Origin: Kribbella sp. VKM Ac-2569
GTDB taxonomy: Bacteria; Actinomycetota; Actinomycetes; Propionibacteriales; Kribbellaceae
Length of the DNA stretch: 64,000 bases
Direction of reading: 5' to 3'
NCBI RefSeq assembly: GCF_004216905.1
Contig: NZ_SGXJ01000010.1
Coordinates: 62,001 to 126,000 of the forward strand
A program made the position numbers and the translations under genes. The notes under the pieces are model-generated. The model made no database searches. It saw only the letters and a program-made list of their open reading frames with translations, and had not been told where the DNA came from. Shown one piece after another: positions 23,015-32,119 of this stretch (position 1 is its first letter; each line of letters opens with the position of its first letter).

Positions 23015-24706
23015 TCAGGACGCGGGAATGGTGTTCTCGTCAGGCGGCGCGGCTTCGGTCGCGCGCTCGAAGTGCCGGTACAAGTGCGAAAGGATGCTCA
23101 GTCCGTCGAGACAGTCCTGGTAAGTCATCGCCTCAGTCTCGACGAGCCGATTCTCCTCCTCGTGGGCGAACGGATTCCTGAAGGCCGCGACGGCGCCTTC
23201 CGACAGCTTCCATTGGCCCATGCGCATGGTGCGTAATGTCTTCACATCGAAGCCGGCTTCGGCGTAGGGGCGTGTGATGTCCAGACGAGCAGGATCGTTG
23301 CCCGACACGCTGAACGCATTGCTCACGATGTTGGAGGCTTCCATGTTCTCGAGACCGGCGGACCTCCTGACGTCGTTGACGAAACGCTTGAGTGCTTCGG
23401 ACAACGCCGCATGGAAATGACCGGACTCGTAGTAGGAGTCCGAGACAACCTTGATGGCCGGATGCAGATGTCGCCAATGGAGGTCCGCGTAGTCCGGTGC
23501 AATGGTTCGAAGGCTCTTGAGCAGTGAGGTACGGTCCTCGTCGGCCAGTGCGGAGTCCGGGGATACCAGGATCGAGGCCGCGTCTCCGACCGCGTCACGC
23601 TCGCTGCTCCTGATGGAGTCGACCCAGGTATCGACATCCACTCCGTGATCCGTCTTGATCCGCTCCTTGTTGGCATTCCGACGAGCGCTTCGTCTCTCCC
23701 GAGACGCCCATTGCAGGAGTCTCTGGAGATAACGATTGAGCTCCGCCGTCAAATCGCTGTCCCAGCTGATGGAGCGGCGGTCTGTCGAGATCACGTCGGC
23801 AACACCGTCGTCGATGTAGTCGACGTCGAGGTACCCGGTGAGGTAGGAAAATGCGTAGCTCGACTCAGAAACCCCGTAGAACTCCGGCTCGTTGGCGAGA
23901 CGTCCGTGTGCATAGAGGGCGAGCCCTCGATACTCGGCGGCGACCGGCTTTGCAGCCGCGACGATACGTCCGCGGATGAGCGCGTTCGGCAGCGCTTCTC
24001 GCAGATCGCCGGGCAGATCCTCCGGAACCCGCCATTCCACGTCCTTGTCGACTCCGTCCAGACGGGAATCACGATTGATCGGGCGGCTGGTACCGGCCGC
24101 GTCGATCACCTCGATCCGGAAGTCGTCGTCGACGTACCCGAACAGTCGGCTGAGGCTGTGTGCGAGATCTCTCGCATTGACGGGGGTCCGTCGGCGAAGG
24201 TTGGTCAGTTCGACCCTGGTTCCGTGGAGATCCACCTCCGCTCCGCTTCGGGTCAGATCCGGGTGGTACTCCGTACCGGTCGCGTTCTTGATCTCGGTCC
24301 AACTGAGTGCGACATGCAAGTTCTCCGACGCCCCGCGGCGTTTCGTTGTCAGCAGGATGGTTTCCCCGATCCCGAACAACGCCAGCTTTCCCAGACCTTT
24401 CTTGCCGGCCACAGCACGACGACCCGACTCGGAACGACCTTCGCCCTCGACTCTGCGGTTGCGCCCGATGCGCAGGTACTTCTCCCGCAGATCACTCAAA
24501 TTCATGCCGTGACCGTCGTCCTGCACGATGACGGAGCGGCCGTGCTCGTCGTCCCGCAGTATGACCTGAACCTTCGTCGCGTCTGCGTCGTATGCGTTCG
24601 CTATCAGTTCGGCCAGTGCATTGGGCAGATGTGAATACATCTTGTAGCCGAGATGCTCAATGGTGAGTGGATCGAACAGCAACGTCAGATGTGATCTCAC
24701 CAGCAT
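23015..24706 (-). CDS. GHKL ATPase with C-terminal HEPN-like (Ymh/TIGR02391) domain
   Basis: A 563-aa two-domain protein. Residues about 10-330 form an Hsp90/MORC-type GHKL ATPase: ALAELIANAYDADATKV (N box with Asn and Asp), VIVQDDGHGMNLSDLREKYLRIG (G1), and RAVAGKKGLGKLALFGIGETI (G2 and lid). Residues about 440-560 resemble the Ymh family of HEPN-like abortive-infection domains and carry AFRNPFAHEEENR, an R-x4-H motif typical of HEPN RNases. It has its own promoter 167 bp downstream of the DUF6339 gene, so it may be an independent module in the island. A nucleotide-driven switch releasing an RNase is a reasonable model but is inference. Confidence 0.8.
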   Translation of the reverse strand: MLVRSHLTLLFDPLTIEHLGYKMYSHLPNALAELIANAYDADATKVQVILRDDEHGRSVIVQDDGHGMNLSDLREKYLRIGRNRRVEGEGRSESGRRAVAGKKGLGKLALFGIGETILLTTKRRGASENLHVALSWTEIKNATGTEYHPDLTRSGAEVDLHGTRVELTNLRRRTPVNARDLAHSLSRLFGYVDDDFRIEVIDAAGTSRPINRDSRLDGVDKDVEWRVPEDLPGDLREALPNALIRGRIVAAAKPVAAEYRGLALYAHGRLANEPEFYGVSESSYAFSYLTGYLDVDYIDDGVADVISTDRRSISWDSDLTAELNRYLQRLLQWASRERRSARRNANKERIKTDHGVDVDTWVDSIRSSERDAVGDAASILVSPDSALADEDRTSLLKSLRTIAPDYADLHWRHLHPAIKVVSDSYYESGHFHAALSEALKRFVNDVRRSAGLENMEASNIVSNAFSVSGNDPARLDITRPYAEAGFDVKTLRTMRMGQWKLSEGAVAAFRNPFAHEEENRLVETEAMTYQDCLDGLSILSHLYRHFERATEAAPPDENTIPAS

Positions 24707-24813
24707 CTTTCCTTACGTCTGAATCGGCCCCACGCGCACGCCGTCCGCTCGACTACCGGTTGTCGTGCCGCCGCTCCGTTCCACAGAGCGCAACGCCTTG
24801 TTTCGCCTCGAAG

Positions 24814-24843
24814 ATCCTAAACGTACCGAACGTCGGACCGACA
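24814..24843 (-). promoter_or_regulatory. Putative promoter of the GHKL-HEPN gene
   Basis: On the minus strand TGTCGG (24843-24838), an 18-nt spacer and TAGGAT (24819-24814), a common actinobacterial -10 form. Transcription would start near 24807, giving a leader of about 100 nt before the ATG at 24706. Confidence 0.45.
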
Positions 24844-24848
24844 CGGTT

Positions 24849-24865
24849 ATGACATCGCGTGTCAT
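24849..24865. promoter_or_regulatory. Perfect inverted repeat ATGACA-N5-TGTCAT
   Basis: Six-base perfect arms around TCGCG, placed directly upstream of the -35 region of the GHKL-HEPN promoter and just past the DUF6339 stop. A likely operator for a dimeric regulator not seen nearby. Confidence 0.45.
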
Positions 24866-24873
24866 GGTCGTGC

Positions 24874-25659
24874 TCAATCCGGCATCGGCCGCGACGCGCC
24901 CTCGCGCGCTGCCCGAATCGCTTCCATCGTTTCCAAGGCCACTGCCCGCAGTTCCCCTTCGAGAACGACGGCGTCCAGGGCCTCGAATGCCACGAACGGA
25001 CTCAACCGCAGCAAGCGCTGGAGAAAGTCGCGCAGTACGGCCCTTTCTTCGAGGCCGTCCAGTTCGAGAGCCGACCATGTCCTCAGGATCGCCTTCACGA
25101 CCATGGGGCTGCCGCCGAGCGCCTTGCGGCGGGCGTAGATCTGGTCGAACGCCGCCTCGCCAAGGACTTCCAGCGCCTTGTAGGAGTCGGGCTCATCCGG
25201 CGAGTGAACGAGCTGAGCGCGCCACCAGAGTCTCCCCAGCACATGCCGGGTGATATCGGTTCCGAGCACGCGATCCCCCGGTGGATGCGGGTATCGCCAG
25301 TAGGCGACGTCGGGCAACAGCACCACCGCGAGAAAGGCCCAGATGTCGCCGGAGGCCGCCTCGGCAGGAATGATCTTCATCCCGACATGCAGGTACTCAG
25401 CCAATCGGAGGTCGAACTCTCGTCGCGCGTCGCGCGATGACTCCGCAGGGAATCCGTGCTGCGTTGCGAGTTGCAACGCCCCGTCCCGGAGCTCTGCGAG
25501 CTGACCGGTTGACACCCGATCGCCCCCGGTGGCTGCATAGATGGCCGACTGGTGCGATGTCTCGGCTCGGTGCCCAAGTTCTTGGACGTCCAGCATCCTG
25601 TACTGCTCGTGCAGTGGCTTGGCCTGCTCGATCAGCAACCTGGGGTAAAGAAGGTTCAC
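24874..25659 (-). CDS. DUF6339-family protein of the defence operon
   Basis: A 261-aa, mostly helical protein. MNLLYPRLLIEQAKPLHEQYRMLDVQELG, FDLRLAEYLHVGMKIIPAEAASGDIWAFLAVVLLPDVAYWRYP and TDITRHVLGRLWWRAQLVHSPDEPD match what I recall of DUF6339, a family found in restriction-like operons with Z1 and DNA methylase genes. The GTG start at 25659 overlaps the previous stop (GTGA). Last gene of the coupled operon. No catalytic motif is visible; it may be a structural or recognition subunit. Confidence 0.7.
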   Translation of the reverse strand: MNLLYPRLLIEQAKPLHEQYRMLDVQELGHRAETSHQSAIYAATGGDRVSTGQLAELRDGALQLATQHGFPAESSRDARREFDLRLAEYLHVGMKIIPAEAASGDIWAFLAVVLLPDVAYWRYPHPPGDRVLGTDITRHVLGRLWWRAQLVHSPDEPDSYKALEVLGEAAFDQIYARRKALGGSPMVVKAILRTWSALELDGLEERAVLRDFLQRLLRLSPFVAFEALDAVVLEGELRAVALETMEAIRAAREGASRPMPD

Positions 25660-26555
25660 TCGATCTCCTCGAACAGTCTGACAGCAGCTCGCAGTTCCGA
25701 CGCGAAATGCGCAGGAGACTGTTCCATCCGCAACTTCAGTTCAACGAGTGAAACTGCCGGGAACAAGCGGTCCAGCAGCGAAATGATGGTGGCACCAAGG
25801 GTCCCCTCGGGGTACGGAGTACCTTCCGTGAGCTCGTCCGACCGCAGTCCGTGCTCTGCCATTGTGCGAGCGACGTCGCAGTAGACCGAGGACAGCACAA
25901 CCTTGTCGACGGTGCGTGGCCGCGCAGCGTTCTGGAACGCGCGCACCATGGCCGAATTGCGCTCGTTCACGAGCAGAATCATTCCGCCCATCGTCGCCGA
26001 GAACAGGTTGCCAGAAATCTGTACATGCCATGCCGAGTCGTTTGGAAACGACGTCTTCCCGAAGTCGATCACCGAGATCGGGAACTGCGGAGCATCTCCC
26101 TGCAACTGGATCTCGTGTCTGTCGCGCCACAGTATCGATCCGGCCCGTCGTGGGGCCGCCGGCTCCGGCTTCCCATTGTGAGAGTCCAGAACAGCCACCG
26201 TGTCCAAAGTCAGCCGACCGCCGACTTCGGCACCCGGAATCTGGATCTCGATCTCGCATACTTCCTCGTCCTGCCCGGAGAGCGCGAAGCGATATCCGGG
26301 TGCCCTGAGACCGGATCCACTCGCCGTCCAGACCACTGCGAGCGCCAATGGCGCAGTCGGCGGCAGACCGGCTCCGACGCGCATGGACTTGGCGTCGATC
26401 TCAACGGCTCGTCGAAGCGTCAGGTTCGTCTGATAATCCCAGTCCGGGAGCTTGTCCGGCAGTGATATCTGCTCCTCACCCATGACAAGTACCCAATCGC
26501 CGGCGACCACGGTCTCGCTCGACGGCAACCGGTACGGCATTGCCTGGCGCGTCAC
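25656..26555 (-). CDS. Unrecognised defence-operon protein, 299 aa
   Basis: I do not recognise the family. The protein looks mixed alpha/beta with many beta strands (ETVVAGDWVLVMGEEQISLP, LTLRRAVEIDAKSMRVGAGLPPTAPLALAVVWTASGSGLRAPGYRF, VCEIEIQIPGAEVGGRLTLDTVAVL) followed by a helical C-terminus. No nuclease, ATPase or DNA-binding motif is visible. Its GTG start overlaps the stop of the GHKL ATPase gene and its stop overlaps the DUF6339 start (both GTGA), so stoichiometric co-translation with those subunits is expected. It probably belongs to the same complex. Confidence 0.6.
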   Translation of the reverse strand: MTRQAMPYRLPSSETVVAGDWVLVMGEEQISLPDKLPDWDYQTNLTLRRAVEIDAKSMRVGAGLPPTAPLALAVVWTASGSGLRAPGYRFALSGQDEEVCEIEIQIPGAEVGGRLTLDTVAVLDSHNGKPEPAAPRRAGSILWRDRHEIQLQGDAPQFPISVIDFGKTSFPNDSAWHVQISGNLFSATMGGMILLVNERNSAMVRAFQNAARPRTVDKVVLSSVYCDVARTMAEHGLRSDELTEGTPYPEGTLGATIISLLDRLFPAVSLVELKLRMEQSPAHFASELRAAVRLFEEIE

Positions 26556-28414
26556 TGGTCGGCGTCCGATCGGCTCGTGATCAGCACCTCGGTCATCGTG
26601 TCGTGCGCCGGCCGCACGAGCACACGCCAGGTGGTCCCTTCTCCACCCGGCAGCTGCGGCGACAGATCCGTCACGAACCGCCCGTCGCGAGACTGCCAGC
26701 CCAGAACGACGGGCTGATCTGCTCCGACCGGTGGATCCGTCTCGCGTCCGCCAGAGCCAGCGAGTACAGCCACGTTCGCCGTGACGACATGGATGCCGTC
26801 CGAGGGCAGCCGGAACGCCTGAACGACGACTGTCTCGCCCTTGTACTGGTCGAGGTAGGGATCGTCAACGTACTCGATCGACGTTCGCGAGACTGCCGGT
26901 CGAGCGTCACCCTTCTTGTGCCGGCCACCCTTGGCTCCGCGGGCGTCACCACCTTGATCACGCGGCGAGGATCCGAAGTCGGACGCTCCGCCGAGTCCGT
27001 CCACTCCAACCACCAACGAAGCGAAATGACTGCTGGCAGCACCCAGCGCCAGCGCCGCAGAGCCTCCGCGGGCGGTCCCACCCAACTCGAGCAAGCCGTC
27101 CAAAGCCTCTTGGATGCGTCGAAATGTCGTTCGGACGAACGTGTTCTCCGGGGACTGCAGAGATTGCGGGTTCCAACCGTCGTGCGTGGGCGGCTCAGCT
27201 CGCGCGTAGATCTCGTCCATCGCCTGGTCCGCCCGGAACACCCCCGCGTAAGCGAGGAGCTCGCTCGGCGGTTTTGGTCCACGGTGATATGTCACAACCA
27301 GCTCGGCCGGTCGCATCAGGCACACGTGGTGGACCAAAGTGTCCACACCTACTGTCAATCCGGCGGCGGTCGGCGTCAGGGCAGGCGCCACGGTCTTGAC
27401 CAGGCCCAACCGCCCCAACACTTTCTTGGGGCTACGGCATTCGAGGGTGCGGCCACCTTCTCCCCGTGACTTTCGGTACGCGGCCACAAAGAGATCCAGC
27501 GGCCGCGTCGATTCCGGATCCGGGACGGGTATGTCGAGACCGTTGCACCGAACCGAGAATCGCATGGCAGCACGACCGTTCGACGGCGCGAGCATCTTCG
27601 GCCACAGGTGCCATGCAACCGTCTCGGCCAGATACTGCGCCGCCTCCTGGGAATCACGGTCCTCAAGAATCGGATCGACGACTACGACGTCCGTTCCGGT
27701 CTCGTCGTCCTCGAACGGTTCCAGTCCGAGCTTCCGGGCGGCCTCTGCCGCTTCGTCGCCGACCAGCGGCTCGGCAATTCCGCCGCTCACATCACCCCAC
27801 CAATGGCGACCCGTGTACCGCCTCTCGGCGGTCCCGTCCTTGCCGACGTAACTCTTCCAGAGGGCGCAGCCGATCAACCGGGTCTGTAGCCGACCGCTAC
27901 CGTCGTCGCACCGGGTGTGGAGCAGTACCGTGCCGGCAGTCGACAACAGGTAGAAGATCCCCTTGCCGAAGCCGTACGTTCCGCCGCCGAGTTCCTTGTC
28001 CCTCGGCTCACCGATGTTGCGGACGAACGAGATGAAGTCGTGGTTCTTGCTGTGGAGCGCATCCGCCCGCGTCGGACCACCGAGACCGCTGGTCCCTCGG
28101 TCGGAGACTGTGAGCGTGCGGATATCGGATCTCCGCAGGATCCGACGCAGGGGGAGGTGCCCGTCCATGGGCGCGTTTCGCAGCAGGAGTTCTCGCCACG
28201 CCGACAGATGGGCAGCGCTGACGGATCCGATCGACAGTCGAAAGTCGACCCCAGGTACGTCGTCCCGTCGCGCGTCCCACGAGTTCTGAGCAGCCTCTCG
28301 AACGAGGATCGTCAAGAGATCGAGCTCCGGCCGTCCGAGTTGGTTCCGAATCCCTTCGGCAGCGCTCGCACCTTCGGGAGGGAATGTCTGTGACAACCAG
28401 GCTGTCGACATCAT
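26552..28414 (-). CDS. paraMORC-like GHKL ATPase of the restriction-type operon
   Basis: A 620-aa protein with GHKL motifs in the first 160 residues: ILVREAAQNSWDARRDD (N box), TLTVSDRGTSGLGGPTRADA (G1) and KELGGGTYGFGKGIFYLLSTAGTVLLHT (G2/G3). The middle resembles an S5-like transducer (HLWPKMLAPSNGRAAMRFSVRCNG). A Gly/Lys-rich linker near residue 500 leads to a beta-rich tail. Prokaryotic relatives of eukaryotic MORC proteins occur in restriction-modification loci with helicases and nucleases; they are thought to remodel DNA on ATP binding. Start and stop both overlap neighbours by 4 nt. Confidence 0.8.
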   Translation of the reverse strand: MMSTAWLSQTFPPEGASAAEGIRNQLGRPELDLLTILVREAAQNSWDARRDDVPGVDFRLSIGSVSAAHLSAWRELLLRNAPMDGHLPLRRILRRSDIRTLTVSDRGTSGLGGPTRADALHSKNHDFISFVRNIGEPRDKELGGGTYGFGKGIFYLLSTAGTVLLHTRCDDGSGRLQTRLIGCALWKSYVGKDGTAERRYTGRHWWGDVSGGIAEPLVGDEAAEAARKLGLEPFEDDETGTDVVVVDPILEDRDSQEAAQYLAETVAWHLWPKMLAPSNGRAAMRFSVRCNGLDIPVPDPESTRPLDLFVAAYRKSRGEGGRTLECRSPKKVLGRLGLVKTVAPALTPTAAGLTVGVDTLVHHVCLMRPAELVVTYHRGPKPPSELLAYAGVFRADQAMDEIYARAEPPTHDGWNPQSLQSPENTFVRTTFRRIQEALDGLLELGGTARGGSAALALGAASSHFASLVVGVDGLGGASDFGSSPRDQGGDARGAKGGRHKKGDARPAVSRTSIEYVDDPYLDQYKGETVVVQAFRLPSDGIHVVTANVAVLAGSGGRETDPPVGADQPVVLGWQSRDGRFVTDLSPQLPGGEGTTWRVLVRPAHDTMTEVLITSRSDADQ

Positions 28415-29421
28415 GTCCCCTCTTGCAGCAGAGCCGCGACAAGCTCGTCCGCACCCTCGACGTCGAGGGGGACGGGAGGCTCGGACGAGAGATCGATCGT
28501 GTAGGCGACATCGGTCACGTTGATCGGCAGACCGGCCGCGGTCAGTTCGCTCGCCACAAGTCGAGGGAATCCTTCCTCGACCGCGTAGCAGCGCTCTTCG
28601 AGTACGGCGAACCGCGTGTCCTCGTACTGGGCCGCATCGACGAACCGATAGCCGGCTGCGGACAGCGACGAACGGATCGCACTCTCGTCCTCACATGCGT
28701 CGAGGACCTGTTTCGCGGCCTCGTTGAGACTCCTGCCGCCTGCTGCGCCGGGCTCGAGACGTATCCAGTACAGGTGCAGACCTCCGGCCGGAGCATCAAG
28801 TTGATCGAGCCCGTGGATCCGGGCCCGACGGCCGTCGGTGGCCAACGACGACTTGATCTCGACTGCGTACTGCGCAGACGCGAAATCGTGTCGGTGCCCG
28901 AAAGGGCCCTTCCAGAGCCGATGCGCACCTGAGTCTCGTTCCAGCAGCCTGTCCAGGAAGAGCAGTTCGCCGAACAGGCCGGCCTGTTGCTCGATGCCCA
29001 GTAGGTTGCTCCTCGTCTGGAACAGTGCGCGCCACCTGTCGATCTGGCCGTACAGCGCCTTCATCGCGTTTCTGGGCTGAGCCTCGACGCTCTTCAGCAC
29101 GTCCGCACAGAGCCCGGTGAAGACGTCGTTCAGGTCCGACCGCGCGCAGCGAAGGTCGGCGAATGTCCGGCGCCCGCCATCGTCCTCGAGCGGCACCTTC
29201 TTCAACAACAGCGCCGGACCGTCGAGCCCGCCCCGAACCCTCTGCTGCGGAGCGATCGGTATCAGGATGTGCCGGTTTCCGTCGCGATCGACCGCCGCGA
29301 CCACCGGACCCACGTTCGTCTCGACGGGCAGATCCGCGACGCGTAGCCCGGTGATCGCCTGGCTGTGACGGTCCAGTGCATCCCAGTGCTGCTGAACGAT
29401 CTCGCGCAGCGCCGCTGTCAC
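28411..29421 (-). CDS. PD-(D/E)XK motif protein (DUF4420-like)
   Basis: A 336-aa putative nuclease. GPFGHRHDFASAQYAVEIKSSLATDGRRARIHGLDQL has the Asp and Glu-x-Lys spacing of a PD-(D/E)XK active site, and GLFGELLFLDRLLERDSG is the helix that precedes it in DUF4420 proteins. It is the presumed DNA-cutting subunit of the island. GTG 29421 was chosen because it overlaps the Z1 stop (GTGA); the upstream in-frame extension lies inside the Z1 gene. Its stop overlaps the GHKL ATPase start. Confidence 0.78.
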   Translation of the reverse strand: MTAALREIVQQHWDALDRHSQAITGLRVADLPVETNVGPVVAAVDRDGNRHILIPIAPQQRVRGGLDGPALLLKKVPLEDDGGRRTFADLRCARSDLNDVFTGLCADVLKSVEAQPRNAMKALYGQIDRWRALFQTRSNLLGIEQQAGLFGELLFLDRLLERDSGAHRLWKGPFGHRHDFASAQYAVEIKSSLATDGRRARIHGLDQLDAPAGGLHLYWIRLEPGAAGGRSLNEAAKQVLDACEDESAIRSSLSAAGYRFVDAAQYEDTRFAVLEERCYAVEEGFPRLVASELTAAGLPINVTDVAYTIDLSSEPPVPLDVEGADELVAALLQEGT

Positions 29422-31997
29422 CCTGGCTCCTCCGCGTTGAGCGCCTCGAAGTTCTCTTCCTCGATGTCGATCCCGGAAAGATCCGCCGAGACATAGTTCC
29501 ACTCGATCGGGCTGTCGATGCCTGGTTGCGGGAAGACCAGGCCGACCCCGATGACATCCGCCTCGGCGTTCAGCGCCTTGCGTTGCGTCCGTCCCGCGGC
29601 CGGCTTCGAAACGCTGTCAATGGGATACAGGACGACCAGGCCGGTGTTCGGCAGTTGACGGAGACGCTCCTGCTTGATCCTCAGCTCGTTGAACTTACCG
29701 GTCTCACCTGACAGATCAACCGCCGCATCTCGACGGCTCATGAGTGTCTTGATGTCCGCCACCGCGTTCTCGCCCGCTTCGTCCGTTCCCTCGTCGTCCG
29801 ATCCGAGTCGTGCACGAACGATCCGACCGACCTGGACATCAGGAGCAAACTCGAAGTTGCCGAGTTCGGAGTCGACCGGATTTCCGACAAGTGCGACGTT
29901 CCACGTGGCCAGCGATCCGGCCTCCTTCCTCCGGCGCTCTATGTACCGGATGAGCAGGTCGGAGTCGCACTCCTGCGAGTTCTCGTGGAACTGGTAGGCC
30001 CGCAGGAAGTCGATGACGTGCTCGCTCGGCACGGCCCTGAACACATGCCGGCCGCGCTTGGCGTCGGGCTCGTGCGTACCTGAGATCTTCGCCTGAGCTA
30101 CAAGGTTCTTCGCCGCGTTCTGATTGACCTCCAGCCACTCCTTGTCCCGCCGGAAGTACCTGGTCTGGACGCGCTGCCCGCCGTACGCCGACAACGCTCG
30201 GACCGCATCCTTCATCTTGGCGGCCGCCGTGACCCGCAGCGCCGGGTGAGTTCGCACCCGGACCGCGAACGTCAACGGGTCCTTGTCCTCGGTCATGTAC
30301 AGATCGATGTCTCGACGCATCTCGGTCTCGACGGTCGACAGGTGCCGGAACCAACCCCTCAGCTCGTCCGTCATCCAGATTCGCGGTAGGTCGGCGTACC
30401 CGTCGCGGTACCCGAACCAACGCCCCATCTGCAGGAGGGTGTCGTAGGCCGACACCGCGCGCACGAAATAGCTGACGGACAACCCTTCGAGAGTCAGGCC
30501 TCTGGACAGAGTGTTGCCGCCGACTGCGATCGCCACGACCGGCCCGGATTCGTAGTCCAGCCGATCTTCGCTGCTCGAGTTGTCCATGATGATCTTGCAC
30601 TCGTCGATCACACCGGGCAGTTCGACGAGCAACTCGTCGAAGGAGATCGCGCGCTCCCCGAACTCGGACGCCGAAACCTTTGAGCTTTCCGAGTCCCAGA
30701 ACGATCGGAGCCGGCGCTGTACGTCGGCCGAAGGCAGGCCTGCTCGCACGTCGTGACGCAGGTCTTCGAGCGGCTTGCGGAAGCGATTGTGGACGACGGT
30801 ATTGACACTCGTGTGGATCAGCATCGTGCTGTGCTTCACCCCGGTACCTCGAACCCGACGGGCCGCGGTACTCAGCCAGAAGTACTCGACTGCTGCGCTC
30901 AGCGTCGGGGTCAGCTCCGGTTCGAACATCTCGACGTCGACCCGCTTCAACGGACGCACACACTCGATGTCCGACTTCGGAACGGTCCGAATCATGTCGT
31001 AGCCGTCGTCGACGTTCTCGGGATCCTCGCCGTCGAGCGCGTAACGTCCGAAGACGACCTCGGTCCCGAAGTGTCCGACCGGCTTGGGCAGATTGACGAT
31101 GAAGTCGCTCGGGTAGAGGTCGCCCGAACTCGGGTCGATCAAGAGGTTGGCGAACGGCGACGCGGTGTACCCGACATAGGCGGACTTGGGAAGGATCCCG
31201 AGCACGTCCTTGATCAACGGGTTGATCGTCTTCGTGGCGACGGTCGCCTGATCGGCCTCGTCGTCGATCACGAGCGCCGGACAGTCGCCCAGGTACTCCG
31301 ACGCCGACCGCAGCCAGTCGGCGAACTTCCGCAGGACAGTCGCGTTCTTCTTGACCACACACAGAACGTGCGTGCGGTTGCTCTTGCCGAAGTACGATGC
31401 AGCATTCGCGGTCGGGACGAAGTCCTTGTCCATGTCCGTCAACTGGGCCCATCGAGTCGGATTCGGCTCGATGAGTTGCTGCACCAGACGGGCCTGGGTC
31501 TGTCGTCGCAGACCGTTGTGGATACCCGCGAGCACGATGAAGAGCTTGTAACCACGATCGGCAGCCTTCGCCATGACCGCAGTGAAGTTCGTCGTCTTCC
31601 CGGACTGCACGTAGCCCACGACCAGCCCACGCGTCGAGAAAGCGCGCTCCTTCGGGTGGCTGAGGAGTGAGACCACCCGCGTCGACGCAGCGTCCAGCGA
31701 GTCGATCGCCGGATCCTGCTTCCAGCCGGACGCAACGAGTTGTTCGACGATCGCCGGCCAGCACTTGTCACCTGCTCTGGGGCCGGTGTACCAGGTGTAC
31801 CGATTGTCCTTGTAGACGACGCGAGGTTCGTCCATCTCGCGAATCTCGATGACGCGCTGTTCGTGACGCTCGATGATCCGCTGGATCACCTCGTCCTGGA
31901 GACCGAGGACCTCGAGGGACTTGACGGCCTCCTCGGGTGTTCTCGTCTCGAGCAGGTCCCGGAACACCTCGTACTTGGCATCAATCTCGTCACTCAT
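29418..31997 (-). CDS. Z1-domain helicase-like ATPase
   Basis: An 859-aa SF2-related ATPase. Walker A lies in LVVGYVQSGKTTNFTAVMAKAADRG, Walker B in ALVIDDEADQA, a motif III-like YVGYTASPFANLL, and the C-terminal helicase-type motifs in VAVGGNTLSRGLTLEGLSVSYF and TLLQMGRWFGYRDGY. The Z1 domain (about residues 400-650) spans the last of these. Z1 proteins accompany methylases, Vsr-like nucleases and GHKL ATPases in predicted restriction systems; this one would translocate on DNA. ATG 31997 follows GGGGA at good spacing. First gene of the coupled five-gene set, 122 bp after Vsr. Confidence 0.88.
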   Translation of the reverse strand: MSDEIDAKYEVFRDLLETRTPEEAVKSLEVLGLQDEVIQRIIERHEQRVIEIREMDEPRVVYKDNRYTWYTGPRAGDKCWPAIVEQLVASGWKQDPAIDSLDAASTRVVSLLSHPKERAFSTRGLVVGYVQSGKTTNFTAVMAKAADRGYKLFIVLAGIHNGLRRQTQARLVQQLIEPNPTRWAQLTDMDKDFVPTANAASYFGKSNRTHVLCVVKKNATVLRKFADWLRSASEYLGDCPALVIDDEADQATVATKTINPLIKDVLGILPKSAYVGYTASPFANLLIDPSSGDLYPSDFIVNLPKPVGHFGTEVVFGRYALDGEDPENVDDGYDMIRTVPKSDIECVRPLKRVDVEMFEPELTPTLSAAVEYFWLSTAARRVRGTGVKHSTMLIHTSVNTVVHNRFRKPLEDLRHDVRAGLPSADVQRRLRSFWDSESSKVSASEFGERAISFDELLVELPGVIDECKIIMDNSSSEDRLDYESGPVVAIAVGGNTLSRGLTLEGLSVSYFVRAVSAYDTLLQMGRWFGYRDGYADLPRIWMTDELRGWFRHLSTVETEMRRDIDLYMTEDKDPLTFAVRVRTHPALRVTAAAKMKDAVRALSAYGGQRVQTRYFRRDKEWLEVNQNAAKNLVAQAKISGTHEPDAKRGRHVFRAVPSEHVIDFLRAYQFHENSQECDSDLLIRYIERRRKEAGSLATWNVALVGNPVDSELGNFEFAPDVQVGRIVRARLGSDDEGTDEAGENAVADIKTLMSRRDAAVDLSGETGKFNELRIKQERLRQLPNTGLVVLYPIDSVSKPAAGRTQRKALNAEADVIGVGLVFPQPGIDSPIEWNYVSADLSGIDIEEENFEALNAEEPG

Positions 31998-32119
31998 ATA
32001 TTCCCCATGCTCGCTGCACTCGACGCTCTCCTGTACAACATCTCTCCGACGGTGCCTTCGAGATCCAGGGTCGTCGATTCCCCGGTCCCTGCGCGTATAT
32101 CGGACCAGACAATCGAACG

